The notes beneath the pieces were generated by a model. That model searched no databases, had not been told where the DNA came from, and saw only the letters and a program-made list of their open reading frames with translations. Of a stretch of DNA of 64,000 nt, positions 9,296-20,852 are shown in pieces. The stretch comes from Actinotalea lenta (GTDB taxonomy: Bacteria; Actinomycetota; Actinomycetes; Actinomycetales; Cellulomonadaceae). Position numbers and translations under genes: made by a program. The DNA is taken from contig NZ_JAUQYP010000001.1 in assembly GCF_030586465.1 (NCBI RefSeq), forward strand, positions 2,569,946 through 2,633,945, given 5' to 3'. Position 1 is the first letter of the stretch. Every line of letters starts with the position of its first letter.

Positions 9296-10508
9296 CCTGC
9301 ACGACCCGCCACGTCCCCGGGCGGAGCGCGAGGGTCACCCGCGCGGTTCGGATCGAGTCACCGGCGATGCGGGTCCGGGTGGTCACAGGGACGCAGACGA
9401 GGCCCGCGGGGCAGCCGTCCTCGACCCGGCGTCCCGCCTCGACCGCCAGCCACTCGACCTCCACGGGCTCGGGCCGTAGCCGGGCGTCCGCCAGCGCCGC
9501 GGGCGAGCCCGGTTCGGTCAGTGCCGCCAGTCCCGCGATGTCGCCCGCTGCGAGAGCGGTGATGCGCTGCTCGGTGAGCTGAACGGCATGCGCGCGAGCG
9601 TCGTCCCGCCCGCCACGGACGATCACGGCCCACGCCACGGCCACCGCCACGATCGCCACGGACGCCACCACCACGCGGTGCCACGGGAGGCGCGCCCGGG
9701 GCCCGCCGGTCCGCCCGCGCCGACCGTGCCCGCCGCGTCGGAGGCGCCCTCGCCGGGTTCCGCGCCCCCCGTTCGCGGTTCGTCGGCTCGGCCGCACGGG
9801 CTCACCCGGCTGCTGTCCGGCGAAACGCTGCAGAGCCAGCCTGGCGAGGACCGCCGAGTCGGGCAGGTCCACGGGCCGCGGCTCCGACGCCGTCCTCAGC
9901 GCAGCCTCGAGGGTCCGGGCTGTCGGGTCGGCCCCGCCCAGGGCGTCAGCCACCGGACCGGGACCCGGGCCGACGAGCCTTCGCCCGAGCTGGACGAGCG
10001 CCGCGACGTCAGCAGCCTGCTGCACCGCGACCGGCCCGGTGCCGCCGCCCACGTCCACCAGGACGGGCCCCGCCGCGGTCAGCACCACGTCGGCGGGAGT
10101 CAGGGCGCCGTGCGCCAGGCCCGCCGCGTGCAGCGCCGCGAGCGCGCCGGCGACGGGGACGAGTACACCGGTCGCCTCGGCGTCGTCGAGGGGGCCGCGA
10201 GCCGCCATGAGCACCGCGAGGTCCACCCCGGGCTCGGCCGCGACCAGCAGCAGGACACCCCCGCCGGGTCGGTCCAGCACCGGCCCGGCGGCCGCCACGT
10301 TCGGGTGGTCGACGGTCGCGAGCGCGTGCGCGCGACGCCGGGCGCCGTCCGCCTCGCCGGCCGTGGCCTCGAGGATCGCCCACCGCCGTCCGTCCGGGCC
10401 GAGCGCCGTCCAGCGGGCACGGTCCTCGCGTGCGTCGAGCGGCCCCGCGACGCGCAGCCCCGCGGATCGCAGCGCGGCGTCGAGGTCCTCGGGCACGACG
10501 GTCTGCAT
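9279..10508 (-). CDS. Membrane-anchored protein kinase-like pseudokinase
   Basis: The ATG at 10508 gives 409 residues. Residues ~20-270 resemble a Ser/Thr kinase fold, but key catalytic positions are missing: the HRD loop reads HGALTPADV (no catalytic Asp) and the DFG equivalent reads DVG. After an Arg/Gly-rich linker there is one transmembrane helix (about residues 300-320, VVVASVAIVAVAVAWAVIV) and an extracytoplasmic domain of ~90 residues with a likely Cys pair (DGCPAGLVC). It is probably a signalling or scaffold pseudokinase. It lies 64 bases downstream of the MMPL exporter on the same strand and may be co-transcribed. Confidence 0.75.
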   Translation of the reverse strand: MQTVVPEDLDAALRSAGLRVAGPLDAREDRARWTALGPDGRRWAILEATAGEADGARRRAHALATVDHPNVAAAGPVLDRPGGGVLLLVAAEPGVDLAVLMAARGPLDDAEATGVLVPVAGALAALHAAGLAHGALTPADVVLTAAGPVLVDVGGGTGPVAVQQAADVAALVQLGRRLVGPGPGPVADALGGADPTARTLEAALRTASEPRPVDLPDSAVLARLALQRFAGQQPGEPVRPSRRTANGGRGTRRGRLRRGGHGRRGRTGGPRARLPWHRVVVASVAIVAVAVAWAVIVRGGRDDARAHAVQLTEQRITALAAGDIAGLAALTEPGSPAALADARLRPEPVEVEWLAVEAGRRVEDGCPAGLVCVPVTTRTRIAGDSIRTARVTLALRPGTWRVVQVSPAR

Positions 10509-10572
10509 GCCGCCATCCCAGCAGCCGAAGGACCCCGCCGGGAGCCGTCCACAGGCTGGCTCCGCGGCCCTG

Positions 10573-12786
10573 TCAGCGGTCGGCGGGGATGCGCCCACGC
10601 CACGGCCACCAGACACGCCGGCCGAGATCGTGCACGAGCCCGGGCACCAGCAGGGTGCGGACCACCAGGGTGTCCAGGAGGACGCCGAACGCCACGAGGA
10701 ACGCGATCTGGGCGAGGAAGAGCAGCGGGATGACCGCGAGCGTTCCGAACGTTGACGCGAGCACGAGGCCGGCGCTCGTGATGACCCCGCCCGTGACGGC
10801 CAACCCGCGCCGCACGCCGGACCGGGTGCCGTGCTCCAGGGACTCCTCGCGCACGCGCGTCATGAGGAAGATCGAGTAGTCGATGCCCAGGGCGACCAGG
10901 AAGACGAAGCCGTACAACGGCACCGTCGCGTCCGACCCGGGGAACCCGAAGGCGTGGTTGAACACCAGTGCGCTGATGCCCAGCGTGGCACCGAAGGACA
11001 GCAGGTTCGCCAGCACGATGAGCACGGGTGCCAGCACGGACCGCAGCAGGCCGATGAGCACCAGCAGGATCACCACGAGCACGGCCGGGACGATCACGCG
11101 CAGGTCCCTGGCGCTGGTCTGCTGGGTGTCCAGACGCTGCGCGGCGGCTCCTCCGACCAATGCGTCGGGCGCGGCGGCGTGCACGGCGCCGCGCAGCGCC
11201 GCGACGGTGTCCTGCGCCTGCTGGGTCTCCGCGGCCGCCTGCGTGGCGACCTCGACCAGGACCCTCCCGTCGACCACCATCGGCGGTGCGTTGGGGTCCG
11301 GCGGCCCACCCTGGCCGCCCTGCGTGACCGGCGTCGCCGACTGCACGCCGGGCACGGACCTCGCGGCGGAGACCACGGCGTCGAGCTCGCCCTCCGGGGC
11401 GACCACCGTGGCGGGCTGCACGTTGCCGGCCTCGAAGTGCCGGGCCAGGGCCTTCTCGCCGGCCACCGAGTCGACCTTGGTGAGGAAGACGTCGGACTCG
11501 CTGGTGCCCTGCGCTCGGAACGTCGGCACCCACGCCGAGGCCGCCACGAGGAAGACCGCGGTGACCACCCACACCCGGCGCGGGTGGCGCCCGATCACGC
11601 CTGCGACGCGACCCCACAGGCCGGTGCGGGCCTCGAGGTGCTCGAGCTCCTCGCCGCCCTCGACGTCGTGGGGGTCGCCGGAGTCGGCAGGCTTGGGCAT
11701 CCGCGGCCAGAAGATCCACCGCGCGCGCCGGCCACCCACCAGGAGCAGCGCCGGCAGCAGGGTCAACGCCGCGACGAACGCTGCCGCGATCCCGATCGCC
11801 GCGACCGGGCCGAGCGACCGGTTGGACGCCAGGTCGGACAGCAGCAGGCACAGCAGGCCGGCGATGACGGTCCCTGCGCTCGCCGCGATCGGCTCGAGGG
11901 CGGCGCGCAGCGCCCGGTACATCGCCCGTGGTGGCTCCTGGATCCAGCGCAGCTCCTCCCGGTACCGCGCGACGATGAGCAGCGAGTAGTCGGTGGCCGC
12001 ACCCACCACGAGGATGAACAAGATCCCCTGACTCTGGCCGTTGAGGACCAGGACGCCGTTCGCGGCGAGCTGGTAGACCGCGAGCGCGGCACCCGAGAGC
12101 GCGAAGAGCGAGGTGAACAGCACGGTGAACGGCAGGCTGGGCGAGCGGTACACCAGCACGAGGATCACGAACACCACCCCGAGCGCGACGAGCAGCAGCA
12201 GGCTGTCGATGCCACCGAACGCGTCGACGAGGTCGGCGATGGACCCGGCCGGCCCGGTGACGTGCACCGAGAGACCTTGGTCGCTGAGCGGGGTCACGGC
12301 ATCACGCAGGGCTGCCACGGCGGCGTTGACCACCCGCTGGTCGCCGAGCTGCTCCGTGGCCTTGGTGGCGTCGAGGGCGACCGTGACGAGGGCCGCCTGG
12401 CCGTCGGAGGACGGGATCGCCTGAGCGGGTGCGACCAGGATGTCGCCGAGCGTGCGACCGTCCCCGAGCGGGAGCGAGCCGACCCGCCCGGCGAACTGCT
12501 GCACGGCTGAGAGCTGGTCGGGCGTCATCGCGCCGTTCGCCTCAGCGACGACGAGCGCCGGGAGCGTGTCGGTCTGGCGGAAGCCCGCGGCGAGGTCGGC
12601 GGCACGGGTCGACTCGGCACCGGTCGGCAGGAACGACGTCGCATCGTTCTGCTGCACCTCGGAGAGCTTGCCGATGGACATGCCACCGGCACCCCCGATC
12701 GCGAACCAGACCACGATGACCCCGAGGATCACCAGACCGCGCAGCACTCCCGCTCGCCTCGAATTGCTCAGCATGCTGAGTATCAT
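10573..12786 (-). CDS. MMPL/RND-family exporter
   Basis: A 737-residue inner-membrane transporter of the MMPL type (lipid or drug export driven by proton motive force). It shows the family duplication: TM1, a large extracytoplasmic loop (about residues 45-190), a five-to-six-helix block (residues ~200-360), a second loop (~400-540) and a second helix block with GIDYSIFLMTRVREE and, in the first half, GAATDYSLLIVARYREEL (the conserved GxxxDY pair). It is divergent from a MarR regulator that probably represses it. The ATG at 12786 and an in-frame ATG at 12774 both lack a good ribosome-binding site, so a leaderless transcript is possible. Confidence 0.92.
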   Translation of the reverse strand: MILSMLSNSRRAGVLRGLVILGVIVVWFAIGGAGGMSIGKLSEVQQNDATSFLPTGAESTRAADLAAGFRQTDTLPALVVAEANGAMTPDQLSAVQQFAGRVGSLPLGDGRTLGDILVAPAQAIPSSDGQAALVTVALDATKATEQLGDQRVVNAAVAALRDAVTPLSDQGLSVHVTGPAGSIADLVDAFGGIDSLLLLVALGVVFVILVLVYRSPSLPFTVLFTSLFALSGAALAVYQLAANGVLVLNGQSQGILFILVVGAATDYSLLIVARYREELRWIQEPPRAMYRALRAALEPIAASAGTVIAGLLCLLLSDLASNRSLGPVAAIGIAAAFVAALTLLPALLLVGGRRARWIFWPRMPKPADSGDPHDVEGGEELEHLEARTGLWGRVAGVIGRHPRRVWVVTAVFLVAASAWVPTFRAQGTSESDVFLTKVDSVAGEKALARHFEAGNVQPATVVAPEGELDAVVSAARSVPGVQSATPVTQGGQGGPPDPNAPPMVVDGRVLVEVATQAAAETQQAQDTVAALRGAVHAAAPDALVGGAAAQRLDTQQTSARDLRVIVPAVLVVILLVLIGLLRSVLAPVLIVLANLLSFGATLGISALVFNHAFGFPGSDATVPLYGFVFLVALGIDYSIFLMTRVREESLEHGTRSGVRRGLAVTGGVITSAGLVLASTFGTLAVIPLLFLAQIAFLVAFGVLLDTLVVRTLLVPGLVHDLGRRVWWPWRGRIPADR
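12767..12780. promoter_or_regulatory. Perfect 14-bp palindrome, candidate MarR operator
   Basis: CTCAGCATGCTGAG is exactly self-complementary and lies at the start codon of the MMPL exporter gene, about 50 bases from the divergent MarR gene. Size, symmetry and position fit a MarR-family operator controlling both genes. That this MarR binds it is inference. Confidence 0.6.
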
Positions 12787-12833
12787 GGAGGTCTAGCCTG
12801 GGACGCACAATCCGAACCGCGAGGAAGGTGGCC

Positions 12834-13403
12834 GTGCTCTCCCCTGCGCAGCGCACCTCCTCCGGTGCCGCCCGGCCGATGATGCCGGGGACCGGACGCC
12901 CGGTCGGCGAGAAGCCCGGCGCCCCACCACCCGAGCAGTGGCCCACCGGCCGGCTGTTCTCCGCGGTCGCACGCCGCATCGAACGGGACTGGAACTCGCA
13001 CCTGGCGCACTGGGGGCTGAACCACGCCTCGCTCCCCGTGCTCTACCTGCTCGCGGGGGGGCCGCTCTCCCAGCGCGAGCTCGCCCTGTCCTCCAACGTC
13101 ACCGAGCAGACCATGAGCCGGATCCTCGCGCGCCTGGAACGCCAGGAGTTCGTGGCTCGGCACCCGCACCCGAGCGACCGGAGGCGCCACCAGGTACACC
13201 TCACCGACGCCGGTCGCGCAACCCTCCTGGAGGCGGGCGACCCGGCCTACGCCGAGGACCTGACCCTGCGGGGGCTGGACGACGAGCAGGTCGGGCACCT
13301 GCGCGAGCTCCTGCTGGTCATGGTCGACCAGGGCCACGAGCACGAGCACGGGCCGTCGGACGACGGCCCGTGCTCCGACACCCCCGAGGAGTCCGATGCC
13401 TGA
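12834..13403 (+). CDS. MarR family transcriptional regulator
   Basis: A winged helix-turn-helix repressor of about 189 residues. The MarR core is clear: [20 protein letters not shown] (recognition helices), [20 protein letters not shown] (wing with the DxRxxx motif) and [11 protein letters not shown]. An extra N-terminal arm of ~35 residues and an acidic, His-rich tail (DQGHEHEHG) flank it. I chose the GTG at 12834, 5 bases after GAGGAAGG; a GTG at 12828 overlaps that site. Divergent from the MMPL exporter, its likely target. Its 3' end overlaps the lipB start by 8 bases. Confidence 0.88.
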   Translation: MLSPAQRTSSGAARPMMPGTGRPVGEKPGAPPPEQWPTGRLFSAVARRIERDWNSHLAHWGLNHASLPVLYLLAGGPLSQRELALSSNVTEQTMSRILARLERQEFVARHPHPSDRRRHQVHLTDAGRATLLEAGDPAYAEDLTLRGLDDEQVGHLRELLLVMVDQGHEHEHGPSDDGPCSDTPEESDA

Positions 13404-14085
13404 GCCCGAGCTCACCGTCCTCGAGCTCCCCGACCGACCCGTCGACTACCACGCGGCCTGGGACCAGCAGCGGTCCGTGCACGCGCGGGTCGCCGCTGGT
13501 GAGCTCCCGGACACCGTGCTGCTCGTCGAGCACACGAGCGTCTACACGGCCGGGAAGCGCACCGCACGGTCGGACCGCCCCATCGACGGCACCCCGGTGG
13601 TCGACGTCGACCGGGGCGGTCGGATCACCTGGCACGGACCGGGTCAGCTCGTCGCCTACCCCATCGTGAGACTGATCGAGCCCGTGGACGTCGTGGGCTA
13701 CGTCCGGGCGCTCGAGCAGGCCGTGATGGACGTCTGCGGCGCTCTGGCCGTGCCCACGATCCGCGTGCCGGGTCGCTCGGGCGTGTGGTGCGCGGCCGAT
13801 GGCGACCGGCCGGAGCGCAAGGTCGCCGCCATCGGCGTGCGGGTGGCGCGCGGGGTCACCATGCACGGGCTCGCCCTGAACTGCGACCCGGACCTGTCCG
13901 CGTTCGGACGCATCGTCCCGTGCGGGATCGAGGACGCGGGCGTCACGTCCTTGTCTGCCGAGCTCGGGCGTGGCGTCACGATCGCCGAGGTCCAACCGCT
14001 GCTGGTCGACGCGTTACGGCATGCCCTGGGGCCCGTCCGGGCCGCGGCGGGCCGGACGGCGGGCGAGCCGCGCGCGCTCACGTAG
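13396..14085 (+). CDS. lipB: Octanoyltransferase (lipoate biosynthesis)
   Basis: Transfers octanoyl from acyl carrier protein to the lipoyl-domain lysine of E2 or GcvH, the first step of lipoate assembly. The 229-residue protein shows [20 protein letters not shown], the [15 protein letters not shown] signature, a catalytic Lys142 ([10 protein letters not shown]) and Cys176 ([12 protein letters not shown]). The ATG overlaps the end of the MarR gene, and lipA follows after 9 bases, so lipB-lipA are coupled. It serves the E2 encoded at 6476. Confidence 0.95.
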   Translation: MPEPELTVLELPDRPVDYHAAWDQQRSVHARVAAGELPDTVLLVEHTSVYTAGKRTARSDRPIDGTPVVDVDRGGRITWHGPGQLVAYPIVRLIEPVDVVGYVRALEQAVMDVCGALAVPTIRVPGRSGVWCAADGDRPERKVAAIGVRVARGVTMHGLALNCDPDLSAFGRIVPCGIEDAGVTSLSAELGRGVTIAEVQPLLVDALRHALGPVRAAAGRTAGEPRALT

Positions 14086-14094
14086 GGTGGAACC

Positions 14095-15102
14095 GTGACT
14101 GTCGCCCCGGAGGGCCGCCGCCTGCTGCGCGTCGAGGCCCGCAACGCCACCACCCCCATCGAGAAGAAGCCCGAGTGGATCAAGACCCGGGCGACGATGG
14201 GACCGGAGTACGCCGAGCTCAAGGGCCTCGTCCGCCGCGAGGGCCTGCACACCGTGTGCGAGGAGGCCGGGTGCCCCAACATCTTCGAGTGCTGGGAGGA
14301 CCGCGAGGCCACGTTCCTCATCGGCGGTGACCAGTGCACCCGGCGCTGCGACTTCTGCCAGATCGACACCGGCAAGCCCGCTGCCTTCGACCGCGACGAG
14401 CCGCGGCGCGTGGCGGAGTCCGTCCAGGCGATGGGGCTGCGCTACTCGACCGTGACCGGCGTCGCGCGGGACGACCTCGCCGACGGCGGCGCGTGGCTGT
14501 ACGCCGAGACCGTCCGCCAGATCCACGCGCTGAACCCGGGCACCGGCGTCGAGCTGCTCATCCCCGACTTCAACGCGGACCCCGCGAACCTGTCGGAGGT
14601 GTTCAGCTCCAGGCCCGAGGTGCTCGGCCACAACCTCGAGACGGTCCCGCGGATCTTCAAGCAGATCCGGCCCGGCTTCCGCTACGAGCGGTCCCTCTCG
14701 GTGCTCACCGCGGCCCGCGACGCCGGACTGGTCACCAAGTCCAACCTGATCCTCGGGATGGGCGAGACCGACGAGGAGGTCGTCGAGGCGCTCGGCGCGC
14801 TGCGCGCGGCGGGCTGCGACCTGGTGACGATCACCCAGTACCTGCGCCCGTCCGTGCGCCACCATCCGGTGGACCGCTGGGTGCGTCCGGAGACGTTCGT
14901 CGCGCTGGCCGACGAGGCCGAGCGCCTCGGGTTCGCGGGCGTGATGTCGGGGCCGCTGGTGCGCTCGTCCTACCGGGCGGGTCGGCTGTGGGCCCAGGCG
15001 ATGCGCCGGGCCGGCCGCGAGATCCCACCCGCACTGGCCCACCTGGCCGCCGAGTCCACCACTCGGCAGGAAGCGGCCAGCCTGCTCGCCCAGCAGTCCT
15101 GA
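14095..15102 (+). CDS. lipA: Lipoyl synthase (radical SAM)
   Basis: Inserts two sulfurs into the octanoyl chain using two [4Fe-4S] clusters. The 335-residue protein has both cluster motifs: the auxiliary cluster cysteines in [12 protein letters not shown] and the radical SAM motif CTRRCDFC, then [17 protein letters not shown] and the terminal [11 protein letters not shown] segment containing the auxiliary-cluster serine ligand. GTG start at 14095, just after lipB. Length and motif order are fully canonical. Confidence 0.96.
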   Translation: MTVAPEGRRLLRVEARNATTPIEKKPEWIKTRATMGPEYAELKGLVRREGLHTVCEEAGCPNIFECWEDREATFLIGGDQCTRRCDFCQIDTGKPAAFDRDEPRRVAESVQAMGLRYSTVTGVARDDLADGGAWLYAETVRQIHALNPGTGVELLIPDFNADPANLSEVFSSRPEVLGHNLETVPRIFKQIRPGFRYERSLSVLTAARDAGLVTKSNLILGMGETDEEVVEALGALRAAGCDLVTITQYLRPSVRHHPVDRWVRPETFVALADEAERLGFAGVMSGPLVRSSYRAGRLWAQAMRRAGREIPPALAHLAAESTTRQEAASLLAQQS

Positions 15103-15145
15103 GGTCGGACCAAGGCACTCCGGCAGACCACTAGACTGGCTCGCC

Positions 15146-15847
15146 ATGGCGCGATCCACCGACCAGCCCGAGAAGGTCAAGAAGACTCGCTGGTACCAGC
15201 AGATCTGGCAGGTGTACCAGGTCACCCGCAGGGTCGACCCCGCCGTCACCTGGTGGCTGCTCGCGGTGTTCGTCGGCACCATGGCGGTGGCACTGGCCAT
15301 CGGGTTCATCGTGAACCAGGTCATCTACCTGCTCGTGGTCGGGTTCCCGTTCGCGCTGCTCGCCGCGATGCTCGTGCTGTCCAGGCGAGCCGAGGCGGGC
15401 ATGTACCGCTCGATCGAGGGCCAGCCCGGCGCCGCCCTCGCGGCCCTGCGCTACATCCGCAAGGGGTGGGAGTTCCCCGAGGAGCCGGTCGCGATGGACC
15501 CCCGGACCCAGGACATGGTCTTCCGCGGCGTCGGTCGCGCGGGTGTGGTGCTCGTGGGTGAGGGGCCGCCCCGGGTCGGTCGGCTCCTCGAGGGCGAGCG
15601 CAAGAAGGTCGCACGCGTGCTGCCGAACGTCCCGATCCACGTCCTCCAGGCGGGCAACGCGGAGGGCCAGGTGCCGCTGCGCAAGCTGCCTCGCACCGTT
15701 CAACGCCTCAAGGCGACATTGACCAAGGCCGAGACCGCCGAGGTCACCAAGCGCCTCAGAGCGCTGGGCGGCATGCGGATGCCCATCCCCAAGGGCGTCG
15801 ACCCCACTCGGGCCCGGCCGGACCGCAAGGGGCTGCGCGGCCGCTGA
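15146..15847 (+). CDS. DUF4191 family membrane protein
   Basis: A 233-residue protein with a charged N-terminus, two transmembrane helices (about residues 37-60 and 62-83) and a cytoplasmic C-terminal domain containing GRAGVVLVGEGPPRVGRLLEGERKK-type features (split here as VVLVGEGPP and RLLEGERKK). The position directly downstream of lipA is typical of DUF4191 proteins in actinobacteria. Function is unknown. The gap to lipA is 43 bases, so co-transcription is likely. Confidence 0.88.
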   Translation: MARSTDQPEKVKKTRWYQQIWQVYQVTRRVDPAVTWWLLAVFVGTMAVALAIGFIVNQVIYLLVVGFPFALLAAMLVLSRRAEAGMYRSIEGQPGAALAALRYIRKGWEFPEEPVAMDPRTQDMVFRGVGRAGVVLVGEGPPRVGRLLEGERKKVARVLPNVPIHVLQAGNAEGQVPLRKLPRTVQRLKATLTKAETAEVTKRLRALGGMRMPIPKGVDPTRARPDRKGLRGR

Positions 15848-15928
15848 CGCCAGCGACCCGCGCCGAGCCAGGCACCCTTCGCCGGCTGCGTGCGTCGATG
15901 AGCGACGGCGGCTGGTCTGCTGCCGGGC

Positions 15929-16420
15929 TCAGCGCCGGACGAGGACGGTCGAGGCCACCACGTCGTGCATGCCGCGGCCCGCTGCGTCCCAGATCACGGC
16001 AGGCACCACGAGGCACAGCAGGCCCGTGCGCACGGCACCGGCCAGCAGACCTGGTGGTCCCGGGACCGGCTCCAGCCGCTCGTCCCGGCGCACCACCCGC
16101 GCCACCCGCAGCCCGAGCAGGCGGTGGCCGACCGTGTAGCCGAACAGCGAGACGAACACAGCCGTGCTCGCGGCGAACACGGCGAGCGTCGCCCACGGCT
16201 GCGCGCCGAACAGCCCCACGCCCCCTGGGACCCGCCAGAACAGCGACGCGACCGCCATGCTGAGCAGCCAGTCGATCAGCAGCGCCAGAAGGCGCCGCCC
16301 GAGGCGGGCCTTGGCCCCCGGACCCACCTCGGGGAGTCCGAGTGCTGAACCGCGCCGAGGCTCACCGGCGCCGGGAGTACCCTCCAGCCAGGAGCCGAAG
16401 TCCCCACGTCGTGGCGCCAT
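15929..16420 (-). CDS. RDD family membrane protein
   Basis: A 163-residue protein with the RDD family layout: a cytoplasmic tail, then RRLLALLIDWLL (Arg and Asp of the name), two more helices, GYTVGHRLLGLRVARV after the second helix and WDAAGRGMHDVVASTVLV at the end. Function is poorly known; some family members have been linked to ion transport. It is divergent from glnA and shares its 141-base upstream region. The lipA-DUF4191-RDD-glnA order is common in actinobacteria. Confidence 0.9.
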   Translation of the reverse strand: MAPRRGDFGSWLEGTPGAGEPRRGSALGLPEVGPGAKARLGRRLLALLIDWLLSMAVASLFWRVPGGVGLFGAQPWATLAVFAASTAVFVSLFGYTVGHRLLGLRVARVVRRDERLEPVPGPPGLLAGAVRTGLLCLVVPAVIWDAAGRGMHDVVASTVLVRR

Positions 16421-16452
16421 CGGGCCAGCCTACTGACCCGTGGCGGCTGGCT

Positions 16453-16478
16453 CTCACCGGCGGAAACCTGGCCGAAAC
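16453..16478 (+). promoter_or_regulatory. Tandem GAAAC half-sites upstream of glnA (possible nitrogen-regulator box)
   Basis: CTCAC, then GAAAC (16463-16467) and GAAAC (16474-16478) spaced 11 bases apart lie about 85 bases before glnA. This loosely resembles actinobacterial GlnR boxes (GTnAC with GAAAC half-sites), but the partner half-site is imperfect. Low confidence. Confidence 0.25.
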
Positions 16479-16561
16479 ACGGGCCACACGGCTGGGTAAC
16501 GCTCGACCCCTAGCGTCGTCGCCGACGCGGTCCCCAACGTCTCGCCAAGGGAGAGAACCGG

Positions 16562-17986
16562 ATGTTCAGTTCCGCCGACGAAGTCATGGCATTCATCAAG
16601 GAGGAGGGCGTCAAGTTCGTCGACGTCCGGTTCTGCGACCTGCCGGGCGTGATGCAGCACTTCAACGTCCCCGCCGAGTCGGTGGACGCGACGTTCTTCA
16701 CCGAGGGCCAGATGTTCGACGGTTCGTCGATCCGCGGCTTCCAGGCGATCCACGAGTCCGACATGAAGCTTCTCCCGGACCTGTCGACGGCGTACGTCGA
16801 CCCGTTCCGGACGGAGAAGACGCTCGCGATCAACATGTCGATCGTGGACCCGTACACGGACGAGCCCTACAGCCGCGACCCGCGACAGATCGCAGCGAAG
16901 GCCGAGGCGTACCTGAAGTCGACCGGGATCGCCGACACCGTGTTCATGGCTCCCGAGGCCGAGTTCTACATCTTCGACGACATCCGGTTCTTCACGAGCC
17001 AGTCCCAGAGCTTCTACTACATCGACTCCATCGAGGCTGCGTGGAACACGGGCCGCAAGGAGGAGGGCGGCAACCTCGGGCACAAGACGCCCTACAAGGG
17101 CGGCTACTTCCCGGTCCCGCCGGTGGACCACTTCGCCGACCTGCGCGACGAGATCGTCCTCGAGCTGAACAAGGTCGGCCTGGACGTCGAGCGTTCGCAC
17201 CACGAGGTCGGCACGGCCGGTCAGGCGGAGATCAACTACCGCTTCGACACGCTGGCCAAGTCCGCCGACAAGATCATGCTGTTCAAGTACATCGTCAAGA
17301 ACGTCGCCGACCGCAACGGCCGCACCGCGACGTTCATGCCGAAGCCCCTGTTCGGCGACAACGGCTCGGGGATGCACACCCACCAGTCGCTGTGGAAGGA
17401 CGGCGAGCCGCTCTTCTACGACGAGAAGGGCTACGGCGGCCTGTCCGACATGGCGCGCTGGTACATCGGTGGCCTGCTCAAGCACGCCCCGGCGCTGCTG
17501 GCGTTCACCAACCCGACGGTGAACTCCTACCACCGCCTCGTCCCGGGCTTCGAGGCCCCGGTCAACCTGGTCTACTCGGCACGCAACCGTTCGGCGTGCA
17601 TCCGGGTTCCCGTCACGGGGTCCAACCCGAAGGCCAAGCGGATCGAGTTCCGCGTGCCGGATCCCTCGAGCAACCCGTACCTGGCCTTCGCGGCCATGCT
17701 CATGGCGGGCCTCGACGGCATCAAGAACAAGATCGAGCCGCCAGAGCCGGTCGACAAGGACCTGTACGAGCTGCCGCCCGAGGAGCACGCCTCCATCTCC
17801 CAGGTCCCGGGATCGCTCAACGAGGTCCTCGACAACCTGGAGGCCGACCACGACTGGCTGACCGAGGGTGACGTGTTCACGCCTGACCTCATCGAGGCCT
17901 GGATCGACTACAAGCGCACCCACGAGATCGACCCGCTGCGGCTGCGTCCGCACCCGCACGAGTTCGAGCTGTACTACGACGTGTGA
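16562..17986 (+). CDS. glnA: Type I glutamine synthetase
   Basis: Condenses glutamate and ammonia with ATP; central to nitrogen assimilation. The 474-residue protein has the GSI motifs: FDGSSIRGF near residue 55, [10 protein letters not shown], the [13 protein letters not shown]/His motif and the [10 protein letters not shown] region. The DLYELPPEE segment carries Tyr402, the adenylylation site of GSI-beta, so activity is probably controlled by GlnE. The ATG follows GGGAGAG. Monocistronic, ending in a strong hairpin. This is the last conserved core gene before the glucuronide island. Confidence 0.97.
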   Translation: MFSSADEVMAFIKEEGVKFVDVRFCDLPGVMQHFNVPAESVDATFFTEGQMFDGSSIRGFQAIHESDMKLLPDLSTAYVDPFRTEKTLAINMSIVDPYTDEPYSRDPRQIAAKAEAYLKSTGIADTVFMAPEAEFYIFDDIRFFTSQSQSFYYIDSIEAAWNTGRKEEGGNLGHKTPYKGGYFPVPPVDHFADLRDEIVLELNKVGLDVERSHHEVGTAGQAEINYRFDTLAKSADKIMLFKYIVKNVADRNGRTATFMPKPLFGDNGSGMHTHQSLWKDGEPLFYDEKGYGGLSDMARWYIGGLLKHAPALLAFTNPTVNSYHRLVPGFEAPVNLVYSARNRSACIRVPVTGSNPKAKRIEFRVPDPSSNPYLAFAAMLMAGLDGIKNKIEPPEPVDKDLYELPPEEHASISQVPGSLNEVLDNLEADHDWLTEGDVFTPDLIEAWIDYKRTHEIDPLRLRPHPHEFELYYDV

Positions 17987-19966
<1,980 letters not shown>

Positions 19967-19996
19967 GGCCCGGTCGACGGCGGGTGGGAGCACACC

Positions 19997-20815
19997 GTGT
20001 GGACCCTGGCGGCGGTTGCCGACGAGATCGACCCTGACCCCTGGACCCAGCTCGCCGTGCTGCGCGACCTCGGCATCGGGCATCTCGACCTGCGCACGGC
20101 GTGGCGCCGCCGCGCGACCGACCTCACGCACGGCGACCTCGACCGGCTGGCCGAGGTCCTGGAGGCCCACGAGGCGCGGGTGGCGACCGTCCACGCCCAG
20201 ACCACCCCGGTGGACCTTGAGGACGCCAGGACGGCGGTCGGCCAGGTGGAACGAGCCATCGCCGCCGCGCAGGGCCTCGGGGCCCGATGGATCCGGATCT
20301 TCCCGTTCGCGACCGGAGGCGGGCACGAGGCTGTTCGCGCAGACGTCGTGGCACGCACGTCGGAGCTGGCCAAGCTTGCGGAGCACGCCGGCATGACCTT
20401 GCTGGTGACGAACCACCCCGGAAGCTGGGGGGCGACCGCGAGCGCGATGGCCGAGCTCGAGGCCGACGTGGGCTCCGCCGCGTTGCGGGTGGCGCTCGAT
20501 CCGGGCGGCTACCTGCGAGCCGGGGTGCGGCCCTTCCCGGACGCCTACGGCGACCTCCGCGCCCGCACCGCCTGCCTGCAGGTGACCGACTTCTCCCTGG
20601 AGCTCCGCGAGTCCGTCCCCGCGGGCACGGGCGACGCTCGGATCCGCGAGACCGTGGCTGCGCTGAGCGCCGACGGCTACGACGGCTTGGTCGTCATCGA
20701 GCCGCACCTGACCGCGCACGACCAGCTGGGCGGTCGGGTCGGCGCCGACAACGTGGTCCGCGCCGTGCAGGCGCTGACCGAGATCCTCGAGGACCAGGGC
20801 ATCCCGTTCGTCTGA
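19997..20815 (+). CDS. Sugar phosphate isomerase/epimerase-like TIM-barrel protein
   Basis: A 272-residue xylose-isomerase-like (AP endonuclease 2 superfamily) TIM barrel: VADEIDPDPWTQLAVLRDLG at the start, HAQTTPVDLED, RIFPFATGG, LLVTNHPGSWG, VALDPGGYLR and VVIEPHL at successive strand ends, where such enzymes place metal ligands. The GTG start lies 30 bases after uidA with GGTGGGAG upstream, so it is co-transcribed. The substrate is unknown. It is much shorter than mannonate dehydratase UxuA (~390 residues) and lacks that family's recognisable motifs, so I do not call it UxuA. Confidence 0.8.
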   Translation: MWTLAAVADEIDPDPWTQLAVLRDLGIGHLDLRTAWRRRATDLTHGDLDRLAEVLEAHEARVATVHAQTTPVDLEDARTAVGQVERAIAAAQGLGARWIRIFPFATGGGHEAVRADVVARTSELAKLAEHAGMTLLVTNHPGSWGATASAMAELEADVGSAALRVALDPGGYLRAGVRPFPDAYGDLRARTACLQVTDFSLELRESVPAGTGDARIRETVAALSADGYDGLVVIEPHLTAHDQLGGRVGADNVVRAVQALTEILEDQGIPFV

Positions 20816-20852
20816 ACGGTCGGCGGCGGTCCGCGGTGCCGAGCCCGGCGGG

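Noticed and set aside
16440-16561. A firm GlnR box for glnA
   Set aside because: Only the GAAAC half-sites are convincing; the complementary half-sites are imperfect, so it is listed at low confidence only.
19997-20815. Calling the TIM-barrel protein mannonate dehydratase
   Set aside because: It is about 120 residues shorter than UxuA and lacks its recognisable motifs; shared barrel fold alone is not enough.
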